Shown here: piece by piece, positions 24,322-35,200 of the stretch
How positions within the stretch are numbered: the stretch's first letter is position 1
Layout of the letters: the number at the start of each line of letters is the position of its first letter
Source of the DNA: Macrocybe gigantea
Taxonomy: Eukaryota; Basidiomycota; Agaricomycetes; Agaricales; Callistosporiaceae
Assembly (NCBI GenBank): GCA_011319805.1
Contig: SJRY01000232.1
Location: 1-64,000 of the forward strand
Direction: 5' to 3'
Length of the DNA: 64,000 nucleotides
The notes under the pieces: model-generated
What the model saw: the letters and a program-made list of their open reading frames with translations, nothing else
Told to the model about the DNA's origin: nothing
Database searches by the model: none
Position numbers and translations under genes: made by a program

Positions 24322-26010
24322 CTACATCTCGTCGTGCTTGGCTACACCCAACTTGGGCCTGAGCTTGCCAAACTCATCGTCCACAATGCAGGTCTTGGTG
24401 CTGCTCATTGTCGTTTCCGACACCTGCTTTGTGTAGTTGTGACTACCCCTGGAAGTGCAATGTGCAAGAATGTACGCACCAAGATCGAGCTTGCTGTTGG
24501 CAAGCGCGCCAGCAGCGGAATCTGCCATAACGGCACCTGCTGCGCGGTGGTACTTGCATCTGTAGCAAAACCAGCGAATGGCAAAGAGCATAAAGCACAG
24601 AGCAAAGAACCCAAGCAGGCCGATCAAGACGATGATGCCGACCGAGAGCTTTCTGCCATCGTCGCCAGCCGGGGGGTTGGAGTTTGACGTCCCGCTGCTC
24701 TGGCTACCCCCGAGGGGCTGATTGAGGACACGGACGCGGCGAAACTCGTCTAGCGCGACTGTGGGATCCGTGAGGCCCAACAAGCCAAGCCTGGGCTTGA
24801 CAGGTGCGCTTTCGCCAGAGTGCGGTGGGAACGTACCGTCGGCGTCGGGGACGGCGTAGGCCATGACGGTGTAGACATTGCGCATAAAGGGCACACCGAG
24901 GATCATGTCGCCAACCTGGGTTGTTGGGGAGGCGAGCACGCCGTCAGCAGCCTGAATGAGCCCGATGCAGTAGTCGGCCTTGTTATCTTTTGGGGCTCAG
25001 CAGTGAGGTCGAGCGGATGCAGGGGTATTTCGGATCGGTCATCGAGCGTGATGGTCATGTTGAGCGGGGTCGTGCATGGGACGTAATCTGGGAGAAAGGG
25101 CGTCAGTCGCATGCGCTCATAAACGAAAAGGGTGCGCCTACACTGGCCGTCGGAGGCGGGACTGACGCCGATAGCACTGTAAATGCCGTTGGCGACTTTG
25201 GAGGTGGTGAGGATGAGGGGCACGCCTGAGTCGAGGACGGCACTTGGAAAGATGGCGCCTGTGTTGGAGTGGCTGATCTGGACGGGGCGGCTCCCACCGT
25301 TGGCATAGACGGTGACGGCGCAAACGCCGAGCTTCCAGAAGAGCGTGCCGGAGCACTCGCTGACGTGCGTCGAGTACTGGATCTTAGACGGGTCGTGCAC
25401 GAGTGCGGACGGGTGGCGACCGATTCCGAGGACGAACTGGACGCTGTCTGATCCTGGACGAGACAGCACAAGGGAGAGAAAGCGAGCAGAGGGCGTGGAG
25501 GATACGGGGGTGATGGAGAAGAGGTTGGAGGCCCAGGCGGCGCCGTCGGGATTGTTGGACGTGACAGGAGGAATGAGCTGGGCAATGATGGAGTTGAGGG
25601 GGAGAGCAAGCCCGAGGATGCCGTTGAATGAAGACGCGAGCGGTTCATTGGCGACCGAGTCCGCTGCAGCTGAGGGAAGGTTAGAGGTGAGAACGAACAG
25701 ATGAACGCACCAAAGGCCTGGTTTTCGATCGAATAGCCGCCGAGCTCGACAGAGTCCCAGACGATGGGGCCGCTGACACCAGAGTCGCATCTGCATCCAT
25801 GTCAAGCTCCACACCTTTGCCATCTCCTTTGCACGACTGGTTGCGGCTTCGCAAACACCAGTTCACCCTGCCTCTTCTCGAGCTATCCAATCTCGCGCAT
25901 CATTGACGTGATCTGTCTGAGTCGGACGACAAGCTGCAGGGGCTGAGTGGCAGGGAGGGAACGGCGATGTCAACAATTCGGTTGTAGAAAGGAAGAGCCT
26001 GTTGGGTCAT
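24322..26010 (-). pseudogene. Pepsin-like (A1) aspartic protease with C-terminal membrane anchor, degenerate
   Basis: The C-terminal lobe is clear: FNGILGLALPLNSIIAQL, the second catalytic motif AVLDSGVPLILTTSKVANG (Asp in DSG), VGDMILGVPFMRN, a low-complexity linker and a transmembrane segment near SVGIIVLIGLLGFFALCFML, then a cytoplasmic tail ending at 24322. The N-terminal lobe is damaged. VSGPIVWDSVELGGYSIEN lies in a different frame from the sequence upstream of it, and in 25870-26010 only MTQQALPFYNRIVDIAVP is readable. I found no first catalytic DTG. Membrane-anchored A1 proteases act in the fungal secretory pathway or cell wall; this copy should be inactive. Repeat E lies about 140 bp upstream, at 26151. 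Confidence 0.65.
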
Positions 26011-26150
26011 GGAGAGAAGCGCGAATGGACAAACCAGCTAGCATGTTGTTACTCACTTTTTGTCGACTCTTTTTAGGCAGTTGGTTGCGAGTAAATGTCG
26101 ACCAGAACAGCACGATGAACCTCTGATTTTTTATGTTTTATCTCTATAGA

Positions 26151-26215
26151 ATGGGTTTATACGATAGGTCACATGCACAGGACATTTTTATCTAGTTCAT
26201 GTGACACGCAATCTA
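26151..26215. repeat. Repeat E copy
   Basis: TCACATGCACAGGACATTTT followed by a CTAGTTCATGTGACAC-type end, matching copies at 13268, 16571 and 29936. It marks the edge between the protease relic and the GC-rich block. Confidence 0.8.
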
Positions 26216-27500
26216 AGCAGAGGTGGCGGTAAAGTAAAATAACCTGAGCGGCCAAACGGTGGCCTCTGGCAATGAAGGAGGTCGCAGGCGGGGGCTCAAC
26301 GAGGGCCAGCATCCAGGGTGGCATCCCGGGACTTGGGAAGCGGGGCGCCACCGCGGCAGACTAGCCACAGGCAACGAGGAGGGCCCCAGGCAGCAGGCAG
26401 CGGGCACGCGGTGGCCTTTGGCAACGCAGGAGTCACAGGCGGAGGGCGGAACGCGGCGATATGTTGGCAGGGTGATGACGGACGTGGGTGGTGGGCAAAC
26501 GGTGGCCGCTGGCACTGGACGGAGCAGGCGGGAAGTTAGTTAGCACACAAAAAACAAAGCAAAAAAAATGTTTACTCACCTGAGAAAGCCGTCGGCCACT
26601 GCCAGTGTCTAAGGCAGCAGCAGAGGGCTTAGTGGGGGCATGGAAGAGGCCGGAAATGGTGGAAGACGGGCAAGAAGTCGCAGGCGGCAGACTCCAGCAA
26701 AATGCTGGCCACTGGCAGTGCTGAACACGCCTCTGGCAACGAGGGCGACAAGGAAGGCAGGCGGCGGCAGAACGCCCAGCTTTCCCAACCGTGTGGAAGG
26801 CGGCGGCAGGGGGTATGGGTGCATGAGAGAGGCGGGGACGCGTGGATGACGGGCGAAGGGGTCATTGGCAGGCAGCAAGCGGCCACGGGGGCCTGCAGTT
26901 AGGCCGTCGAAAGTGGCCGAAGCCGTCGGCCAGCGACAGCATTGAAGGCGGCAGCGGAGGGGTTTGTGGGGCGCATGGAAGAGGCGGGGAACGTGCGGGG
27001 ATGTCGCAGGCGTCAGGCAGTGGTGAACGGTGAAAGACGGGAGGCTTGACGCGGCCGCTGACGACGAGGATGATCGCGGGCGTCGCAGGCGTCAGACGGC
27101 GGAAGGCGGAAGATGGGAGAGGCGGTTAGCAGGCGGCAGGCAGTAGAAAGATGCTGCCTGCCGGCGATGCTGGATGGGGTGAGGGCGAGGGCAGTCGCGG
27201 GCGTCGCACAGTGACGCTGGATGGGCCGAGTACGGGCGAGGGGAGGCGGAGAACGTGCGAGGGAGGCCGCAGGCTGCAGACGGCAGAGACCCCGGCGAAC
27301 GCTGGACGAAGGGAGTGGCAGCTGATGACGGGGGTGGTCACGGATGTCGCAGGCAGCGGACGGCAAGCGGAACGCGGCCGGCAGCACTGGACGCCGTGAG
27401 TGGAAGGTCAATTAGCACAGGCAAAATAAAAAAAGGTCGTTACTCACCTGGGAGGCTGCCCCCCCTCTGCCGTTTGCCGCTGCCGTTTGCTACGCCCACC
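26216..27500 (-). repeat. GC-rich degenerate repeat block with two intron-like copies
   Basis: The sequence is dominated by short motifs such as GTCGCAGGCGGCAG and GGCGGGGA. It contains two related copies of a segment which, on the minus strand, reads CAG-GTGAGTAA, poly-T, GTGCTAA, CCAG-TGC. These would be introns of 63 nt (26517-26579) and 61 nt (27387-27447). The surrounding 'exons' carry long open frames on both strands that look composition-driven. I do not assign a protein. Confidence 0.55.
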
Positions 27501-27640
27501 GTCGAACGTTGAAGATGAGTAGAGACAGAGAGGACGGGTTGGGAAGGAAACGGCGCAGAGGCCTGACGAAGTGGGATGGAGATGAGGCAGGCCAAAGGAG
27601 CACGCGCCACTGACTTTGGCCCCGGACGGTCATAAACACC

Positions 27641-29480
27641 ATGAATTACGGCGAAGGGCTTCACTCCTCAGCCACCAACGACGGCTTCAACATCTCCCGA
27701 CCCACCATCGAGCTCCCTTCTCCATGAACTCGTCAGCAACGTCAAAGCCAATGCCTCCGTCGAACAAGTGTGGCAGGCTTACTTTGATTCTGGCCTAAGT
27801 AGCTGCCAGACTATTTTGTGCGTCGCTCGGGCCTTTCAATGCGTTTGCTAACGTATTTCATTGGTCCCAGCAGGTCATTCAAGTGGCCCACGACATCAAT
27901 GCCGCCATCTGCTGCCGGCGACGTGTTGCACGCCGCTTTCATGCCCTATGCTGCAGCCTTGGATGCTGGCGCTGGTCGCTGGCTTTGTTGACCACCTAAC
28001 CGCCAGCTCCTGCCACAGCCTGCGATCTCGAGAGACCTCGTTGCCAGATGTCCATCTTCCAGCGCTGCACCCTCCCGCGGTTGATTCCGCCACTGCTGCT
28101 GCTGCTACACCACCCGTTTCCACTGCCGATCCCCGCAAGGTCTCACCCGTCCCGCAGGAAACCAAGGATGACAGCAACGAGTCTGACGACGAGGACTCAG
28201 GAGTTTGAACTGAAACTCACCGCTGCGCCACCACCGCTGGTAGCCGTGCCAGTCACCATTGTGCCCATAACCAAGACCTCTCGAAAGAGAGGTGCTTCGT
28301 CCGCGTCGCAGGCTGCGAAAGATTTCGTCCCTCCCGCCGCAAAAGTATCCCAGGCCCATAATGCTCGTTCCAACACCCCGACGGGTCGCCCGATGTTGAC
28401 CGTCCGTACCCAGGGTTCTATCTCTACGCGCTCTTCCGGCCTAGGTGCGACCGTGACCAACGTCAACTCGTCCTCCCTTCGCGGCCCGTCAGGCGGTTCA
28501 CTTGGGATCAACAGGCCAGGCGGCGTCAAGGCCGAATGCACCAATTGTGGTGCCACGCACATGCCGCTCTGGCGGCGCGGTCTCAACGATGAGCTCAGTT
28601 GCAACGCGTGCGGGCTATATTGCAAACTGGTGAGTGTGTCGCTTCTTACCTTCCCCCGTATCTCCGTCATCGCTGACCCTTCCGCCCAGCATAAACGCCC
28701 TCGACCTAAGAGCATGCGGAATACGCACGGGAAGGTCGCACCCAGGCAGCACCATGACAAGAGTCGGTCGATGTGATGGGTGCGTCGTCCGCGGCCCGTA
28801 AAGTCCCTCCAAGATGCTCATCACCTCCGAACCAACCAGCCCAATGCTACAACTGCCACACGACCGCGACTCCTCTCTAGCGGAAGGACGACGAGGGAAA
28901 GACGGTGTGCAATGCGTGAGTGGCCCTCGCCCGAGTCGTATCCTTTTCGAAGGAAGGGCTGACCTTTGGCCAGATGCGGCTTGTATTATAAGCTGCACGG
29001 CTCCGCTCATCCGATTTCGATGAAGTCGGATGTTATCCGCAAGCAGTCCAGGCATGACGCCCGCCACTCTGCCAACTCTGATAACACCCCCTTGGCGAGC
29101 CCAGGCGTCTCCCGCCGGCCTTCTCCTGCACGCGAAGCGTCTCCCACTCTTGCCCCTGACTCCACGACTCAGATGACGTACGAGTTCAACGAGGAAGTCG
29201 AATATCATCCCTCACAGTCTGAGCTCCTCGGTGCCCTGGGACCCGACCTCAATCAAGTACAGCTTTTTCAGTCGTCATTCCAATCCAGCTTCCCCGGACC
29301 GTATCACCCGGACTACCTCACTCAGCTCTACACTATGCCTCCGGATACGCTGCCCTTTATGTCCATCGAACACTCGGACATTGACGGCAGCACGAGCCCG
29401 CGGATGAACAAGCGTCGCCGGATGAGCACAGACTCAGCCTCCGAGCCACCTTCCTCCGCCGCGTCATATTCATGGCTACC
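27641..29480 (+). pseudogene. Two-finger GATA transcription factor, inactivated
   Basis: Finger 1 is intact: CTNCGATHMPLWRR, then CNACGLYCKL, spliced (intron about 28630-28690) to HKRPRPKSMRN. The link to finger 2 can be followed through a second intron (28780-28839) into CYNCHTTATPL, and a third intron interrupts the CNAC knuckle before GLYYKLHGSAHPISMKSDV. Three lesions are seen: one base missing after NTHG (near 28730), an in-frame TGA at 28755 where the family has Arg, and TAG at 28878 in place of the conserved Trp of PLWRK. The N-terminal part from the ATG at 27641 is also split between frames. The C-terminal region is readable to about 29480, where repeat sequence takes over. Fungal GATA factors of this kind regulate nitrogen, light or iron responses; which of these applies is not determinable here. 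Confidence 0.75.
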
Positions 29481-29489
29481 CCACTCCAT

Positions 29490-29995
29490 TTACTCTTTTT
29501 CTTTAGTGTTCTTCTGCAGTAGCTTCATTGCTGCTCATTCTTATTTCCTTTTATCTTGTTCTGCCAAATGACCCCAGAGCACGATGCCTACATCGTCGGT
29601 CATTAGGTTCTCACTCCTACCAAACAACCCTAGAGCACGATGCCTACATCGTCGGTTGTGAGGATTTTCCTTTCTATTTATTTTTTCATTCATGCATACC
29701 TTTTCATTCCTTCTCTTGTCTTCACTCGTCTTCCCCATTTGATAATTGGCATGGCAAATAGCAGCGGGGTTGATTCGCAGGTGAGTAAATATTTTTTTTT
29801 TGGTCTGTCGTGCGCTAACCCTTTGCTGCTGCCTTGGTCACTGGTTGGTTATGGCTGATGACTGTCTGTTAGTATGACTTGACGTCTACTGGCCGTCATT
29901 GACGCTCATTTCGTCTTGGTGCTATCTTTAATGTATGATTATGTAACAGATCACATGTACTGGACATTTTCATCCAATTCACGTGATACAAAATG
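29490..29995. repeat. Composite of block A/B repeat fragments
   Basis: It holds two copies of the GATGCCTACATCGTCGGT motif in the opposite orientation to block A (near 29583 and 29641), then a GTGAGTAAATATTTT segment (29780). Next comes TATGACTTGACGTCTACTGG (29871), matching 14478 and 17579, and repeat E at 29936-29990. The pieces are in an order and orientation different from blocks A and B, so it is a rearranged or nested remnant. Confidence 0.7.
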
Positions 29996-29999
29996 TATG

Positions 30000-31424
30000 C
30001 ACAGAATATCAATGGCGTCTATGAGGCCATGGATCTATGCATGAGAATGCTGCTATCAGAATTTGAATTTATTGTTCTGTACTCAAACTTAGTGACTCAA
30101 TGGCGTCTATGAGGCCATTTATATATGACTACATGGTGCCAAAAATCAACAGCCTCATAGACGCCATTTGGATGTGACTGCATCCGTAAGGCTACTAGCA
30201 CGTGACTGACATGGCTACCACAAAGCAATGGCGTCTATGACGGTATACGTGCATGCATGCAGCTACTAGGATTCGAACTCAAGACTTCTATAGTCAAATT
30301 CAGCAACTGGCTAATATCAATAGCATCTACGAGGCCAGCACCAGACATCAAAGGCGTCTGTGAGGCCATGGAGCACATGACCAAAATGATTCCAGAAATC
30401 CATGGCCTCATAGACACCATTGATTTCTAGTACCATGCCAGTCACATGATCTACATTGACTGCAAGGCCATAAAGCATCAGAAATCCAAGGCCTCGTAGA
30501 CGCCATGGATCACATGACTGTATAGCACTAGAAATCAATGGCGTCTGTGAGGCTATTGATGCAAGCAAGGTAACATAAGATAAAGCAAGGTAAGGCAAAG
30601 TAAGAGATGGTCATAGAATAGACATACTGCTAGAAATTGACTAGAGCATTACTCAACATTAAGAGCCTCTTAGACGCCATGAATCACATGACTGCCATGG
30701 TATCAGAAATCAAAGGCGTCTGTGAGGCCACTGAGCATGTAACTGAAATGGCAGACATCATGGATCATGTGACTGCTATGGCACTAGAAATCAGAGGCAT
30801 CTGTGAAGCCATGGATCACGTAACTGCCACAGCAATAGAAATCAATAGCGTCACAGACGCCATGGATCATGTAACTGCCATGGCACCAAAAATCAAAGGT
30901 GTTTGTGTGGCCATGGAGCCAGAAATCCATGGCCTCATAGACGCCATGGATTTCTTGAGTCATGCCATTCACATGATCCATATTGTCTGCAAGGCCATGG
31001 AGCATTAGAAATTCAAGGCCTCATAGACGCCATGGATCACATGACTGCCATGGCACCTGAAATCAATGGCGTCTATGAGGCCACAGATTCAAGCATACTA
31101 TGCAAGTCATCAAGTCAAATCACAGGCGTCTAAGATGGCTACCAAAATGTATGAGCAAATGTAAGTCAAAGTAATGGCAGGGAAGCCAAGGTAACGCAGA
31201 GTAACAGAACGTCATGAAGCAGATGTACTGCCAGAAAAGCTGTTTAGCAGTAAAAAGTACATGTTCTAGCTCATCCTAGCTACAGGAACCACTCATCCTA
31301 GCTCATCCTAGCAGTGCAAAAAGCCATCCTAGCTCATCCTAGCCATCCAAAATGCCCATCCTAGCTCACCCTAGTGGCCAGAATTTTCCACCCTAGTCCA
31401 CCCTAGCAAGTCTTAATAACCTAT
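30000..31424. repeat. Alternating inverted-repeat array, copy 2 of the element at 22725
   Basis: About 18 arms of the type ATGGCGTCTATGAGGCC or its reverse complement lie 40-90 bp apart in both orientations. One unit, 31017-31081, has perfect 17 bp inverted ends. A B-box-like GAGTTCGAATCC with an upstream TAGCCAGTTG lies on the minus strand near 30270-30320. The last 460 bp (from 30965) match 22860-23305. A 123-residue open frame (30637-31008) reads the repeat itself. Confidence 0.8.
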
Positions 31425-31488
31425 TTTCAACAGGCGTAGTTAAACCGAGCGACGCTCCGATGCAGAGAGGGCATTATATGATATTCGA

Positions 31489-32210
31489 ATGTGCGTGACA
31501 TTTCATGGCAGGTCAGGAGGTATTAACTACGATATAGTTGAGGACCAAATATTGCGGTGCTTTGTGCCACGCTTGATTAGGCAAATTATGAAGAGATCAA
31601 CTACAACCACAAAGAAGCAAGGCAAGAGTCGAGTAGGTCGCCTTTTTTTTTTGTTCTGTTCGAGGTAGAACTGACCTTGGACTCGGCGTATAAAGGACAG
31701 GGCAGTCCGCGGGCAGGTCCGGTTGCGAGATATGAGGTGCCGGGTGACGGGCACAGTCGTACCTCTGCGCTCAACCAACAATCCTAGAGGGCACAACCAT
31801 ACCGCTTTCCACGTGTGCCACATTTATCCTTTCGCTTTGCTCGGCAAGGTGAGTGATGTCGAAATTTTTGAACAAAAATGAAAGCGTTCTGATAGGAAAC
31901 AGGCTCCGGCACATCTAAAACCGTATCTCAAGAAAAAAAAGGGGGACTCGCCAAAAATGCAATTCTGATGAGAGCGGACGTGCATAGCTTGTTTGACAAT
32001 TATCAGTTTGGATATTTCAAGACAAACGGAAATGGTTATCGTCTGGTAAAATGGGAAAAAAGCGCAGCAGGTTGGCTTCAAAACGGCACGGCGTTGTTGG
32101 ATGCACTAAATCCCACGGCACAAAGCGATATCGAGCCGATGCTGATGGACTACCATTTCTTAATAGGACTGTCATGGCATTTTTTGGGCACAGGTTACAA
32201 TATTGGATAG
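31489..32210 (+). CDS. HNH endonuclease-like protein
   Basis: Three exons (31489-31632, 31696-31848, 31896-32210) give 203 residues without a break. The core reads RDMRCRVTG (C63), FHVCHIYPFALLGK (H87, H90), KNAILMRADVHSLFDNYQ (N120, H129). This matches the fungal HNH nuclease pattern in which the histidine pair, the Asn and the last His build a metal-binding beta-beta-alpha nuclease site. The ATG at 31489 is the first in frame after an upstream stop, and lies 65 bp from the end of repeat copy 2, so the natural N-terminus could have been longer. Its stop is 31 bp from the stop of the convergent recombinase/helicase gene, suggesting they share a 3' region and possibly mobility. HNH domains cut DNA; the target is unknown. 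Confidence 0.65.
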
Positions 32211-32241
32211 AGATAGAAACCAGTGACAGAGTACAAACGAA

Positions 32242-35200
32242 TTACGAGTCCCTTTCCTGCATCTCCTGGTGTTTGTCTAACAAAAAGCGAATTATAAGAG
32301 GCAAAACCGACGGCTTGTGAGACAACTTGAACATGGCCACGGGATCTTTACCAGAGGCCCAAAGCATGGGCAAGAGGACAAAACGAAAATGACAATGGCT
32401 GGTGTCGTCGTTGACAAATTCATGCAAAAAAATGTTCTGACCAGTGGAATTGGTGTACGAAAGCTGGAAAACGGTAAACCACACGCTTAAAAAAAAAAAA
32501 AAACAATAACAGACTGACCGTGAGCGGACAAGCACAACGCGGACAAAAACCAGCCGGAATATCCACGTTGTTCAGCCAGCGGTCCCATTCTGCCTGGCGC
32601 TGGGTCATGTCAGGGCAACGGTCAAACGAGTGCTGGCGATAGGCAGGGCAACGTCTTAACCAGCAGAGTATACAGAGATTGGAAAAATAGCCCAGCAATC
32701 GATGGGCAGTGGCCAGTTCGAGGGAGCAAGGGAGCGGGTCCAAGCGAGGATAGACAAGACGTGAGTGAGAGGACGCAAGTGAAGTGCTGCAAGTCCATTC
32801 TAGAGTGCGTTGTGAAGGCGCCACATGGACAAGGCGTTCACAATTATCGCACAGATGTGTGGCGCTGCCGAGAGATACACACGACGTTGGGGCGCCATCC
32901 AAGAACTGTTGGAACGATCGCCGGCAGCGCCTATCATCGGTTAACATGTTGTACATGACGCGCTTGCCAAACGGATCGTTGCTTTCAGCTGGAGGTACAG
33001 GATGGCGTGGAGTGATGATGATGGACCATCCGAATGGCGTGTCTCGGTCTCGGGCAGCGCGACCCGTCTCTTGAGCGAATGAGATGGCGTCGTAGGGCTG
33101 CTCGACATGAATGACATGGGTCACTTTGGGAACATCCAACGAAACGCCGAGGATGCTGGTCGATACGAGGCCGCATATTGCGCCATCGCGAAACTGGCCA
33201 ATGAGCGTTTCGAGCTCTTGGGGTGAAGTCCTGGAATGGCAATAGGCAATGCCTAGCACTGCGGCATATTGCTCCACCTCATACTTTGTGCGACAAAAAA
33301 CGAGGATCTTGTTGTCACCGAGCTCGAGGGCGTTGGCATATTGCTTGTAAAGCTCTGTGCCAACGTTCTCTGCATACACAACCCGATAACTGATCGCTCT
33401 GCGGGCAGTCGAGGACCGAACACTGACCGCAGTTGTTAGTCCATACGTCTTGAGAAGCGGTTCCTTCATCGTGGGTGGAACGGTCGCAGAGATGAGCACG
33501 ACAGGGACGTCACACTGGCCTATCCACGCAAGTCGACCCATGCAATGTCGAAAACTGGCATGGCATAGACCAAGATGGGCCTCATCCACAGCAATTCGTG
33601 CCAGGCGCCGTGTTCCCTGTAGCTTGAGCACATAGTGCCTAAATTGTGGCAAGTCTGCCTGATCAGACGTAACGATGATGTGCAGTGGTGGACTCTCGGA
33701 TGAAAGGGATTTGCTCCATGAGGCCACGGTCATCTCATGATGAGAGCAACGGGTGTGGTATTGCTCGTGCATTGAGCGCAATGGCACAATCCAGATCGTG
33801 CTTCTACCACCATCCAACAGTTGGGACGCCAGAAGAAAGGGCAACGTCTTTCCAGAGCCGGTCGGAGCAACATAAAGGACGTTGTAGCGCGCGTCAAAAA
33901 GGAGCTGCGTCATCTCAGCCTGCTCGCTGTTGAGAAAATGAACCGAAGAGTCGTATGGTTTGTTCAAAAATCGCCGAAGTTGGCCGAGCAGATACGGATC
34001 CACGTCTACGGCTTTTGGCTGGAGAAAGACTTCATTGGGACGGAAAAGGGTGACTGCTTCAGCATGGGTACGAGAAATGATATCCTGGAGGAGCGGCTTG
34101 ACCTGGCACACGACGTGCTCAGTTACATTGGCAGACATGGCCTCTATGGTGACGACGGCAAGCTGGGAATCGTTAGCTCGGATAGAAATTTCGTGAGGGC
34201 GACGCAGCGAGTGTATCATGTTGACAATATGCGCGCGGTGACCGGTTCCGGCAGACAGTGCACCGAGAACATGCGGCGGATGGCCAAAAAGCACATGTAC
34301 CGTCCCGCTAACTCGCGCAGTCCTCATGAACAGACCCCGGTCCATGCCGTGTGGTATTCTGGCATCAGCACCATAATGGCTCCGCCCTATTTCTCCGGAA
34401 TGTCCAAACTGGTCATCGACAGCGGAAGGGCCTGTTTGCGCGCTCTCGAATATTTCAGAGTTGCATACCGTAAAAAATGCCAAAAGCTGGCGCCACGTTT
34501 TGATGGTGAGACGGACAGGCAAGTGTGCCTGCGTGAACACGCCGAAAGCCTGCGATATGTCACGGCTCAACACAGGGCGATAAAGGCCAGCAAAGAGAAA
34601 ATGCTCGGCATTGTAGACCATATGTGGCTGAAACGCTCTCTGCCACTCGACAAAGAGCGGCCTCACAAAGACGAGGAACACGATCAGCGGCGGCATAAGT
34701 TCTGGCAGTGGTACGCGCGCTATCTGCCTGTCAGAGCCTGTCATGGCCCTTGTCTTGTTATAGTTGGCAAGAACAACCAGGAGGCCGAAAACGAATAGTA
34801 CATTTCGGATGGTGCCATCTGGAAGGTTAGTGAAGAGAAAGCAGGCCATTTCGGTCCCCCTAGCAGGTTCTCCTGACGTGAAGATGATTCCGATGGCGAA
34901 GAGCAACTGGAGCTTGTATATCTCCTCCATTCGTTGCAAGCAGACTGACCTGTTCCAGTGAAAAATGCCATCCTCGGTCCTGTAGCCGTAGCGTTGCTGA
35001 AGGTCCGGATCGTCCAAGATCAACTGTAATAGCGTGAAGCGCCTAGCCCACGTGTTTCGGACATCATGGACAAAGCCATATTCGCGCGCCGTGTTGCGGG
35101 GATCATCATAAATGACAACGTCGGTCGGGAGACGAAACTTGGAGGGGTCGATCAAAAGTACGTCAAGACGTTGGTAGATTTCAGCGATCAGGACGCGGGT

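Noticed and set aside
30637..31008. 123-residue frame reading LDAMDHVTAM-type repeats
   Set aside because: It is the translation of the inverted-repeat array, is also open on the other strand and breaks at repeat edges.
1..31430. Retrotransposon or KDZ-type DNA transposon body
   Set aside because: No reverse transcriptase, integrase or KDZ transposase motif was found, although the TET/JBP-like family is known to accompany such elements.
33821..34798. 325-residue plus-strand frame
   Set aside because: Antisense to the recombinase/helicase exon, whose motifs are clear on the minus strand.
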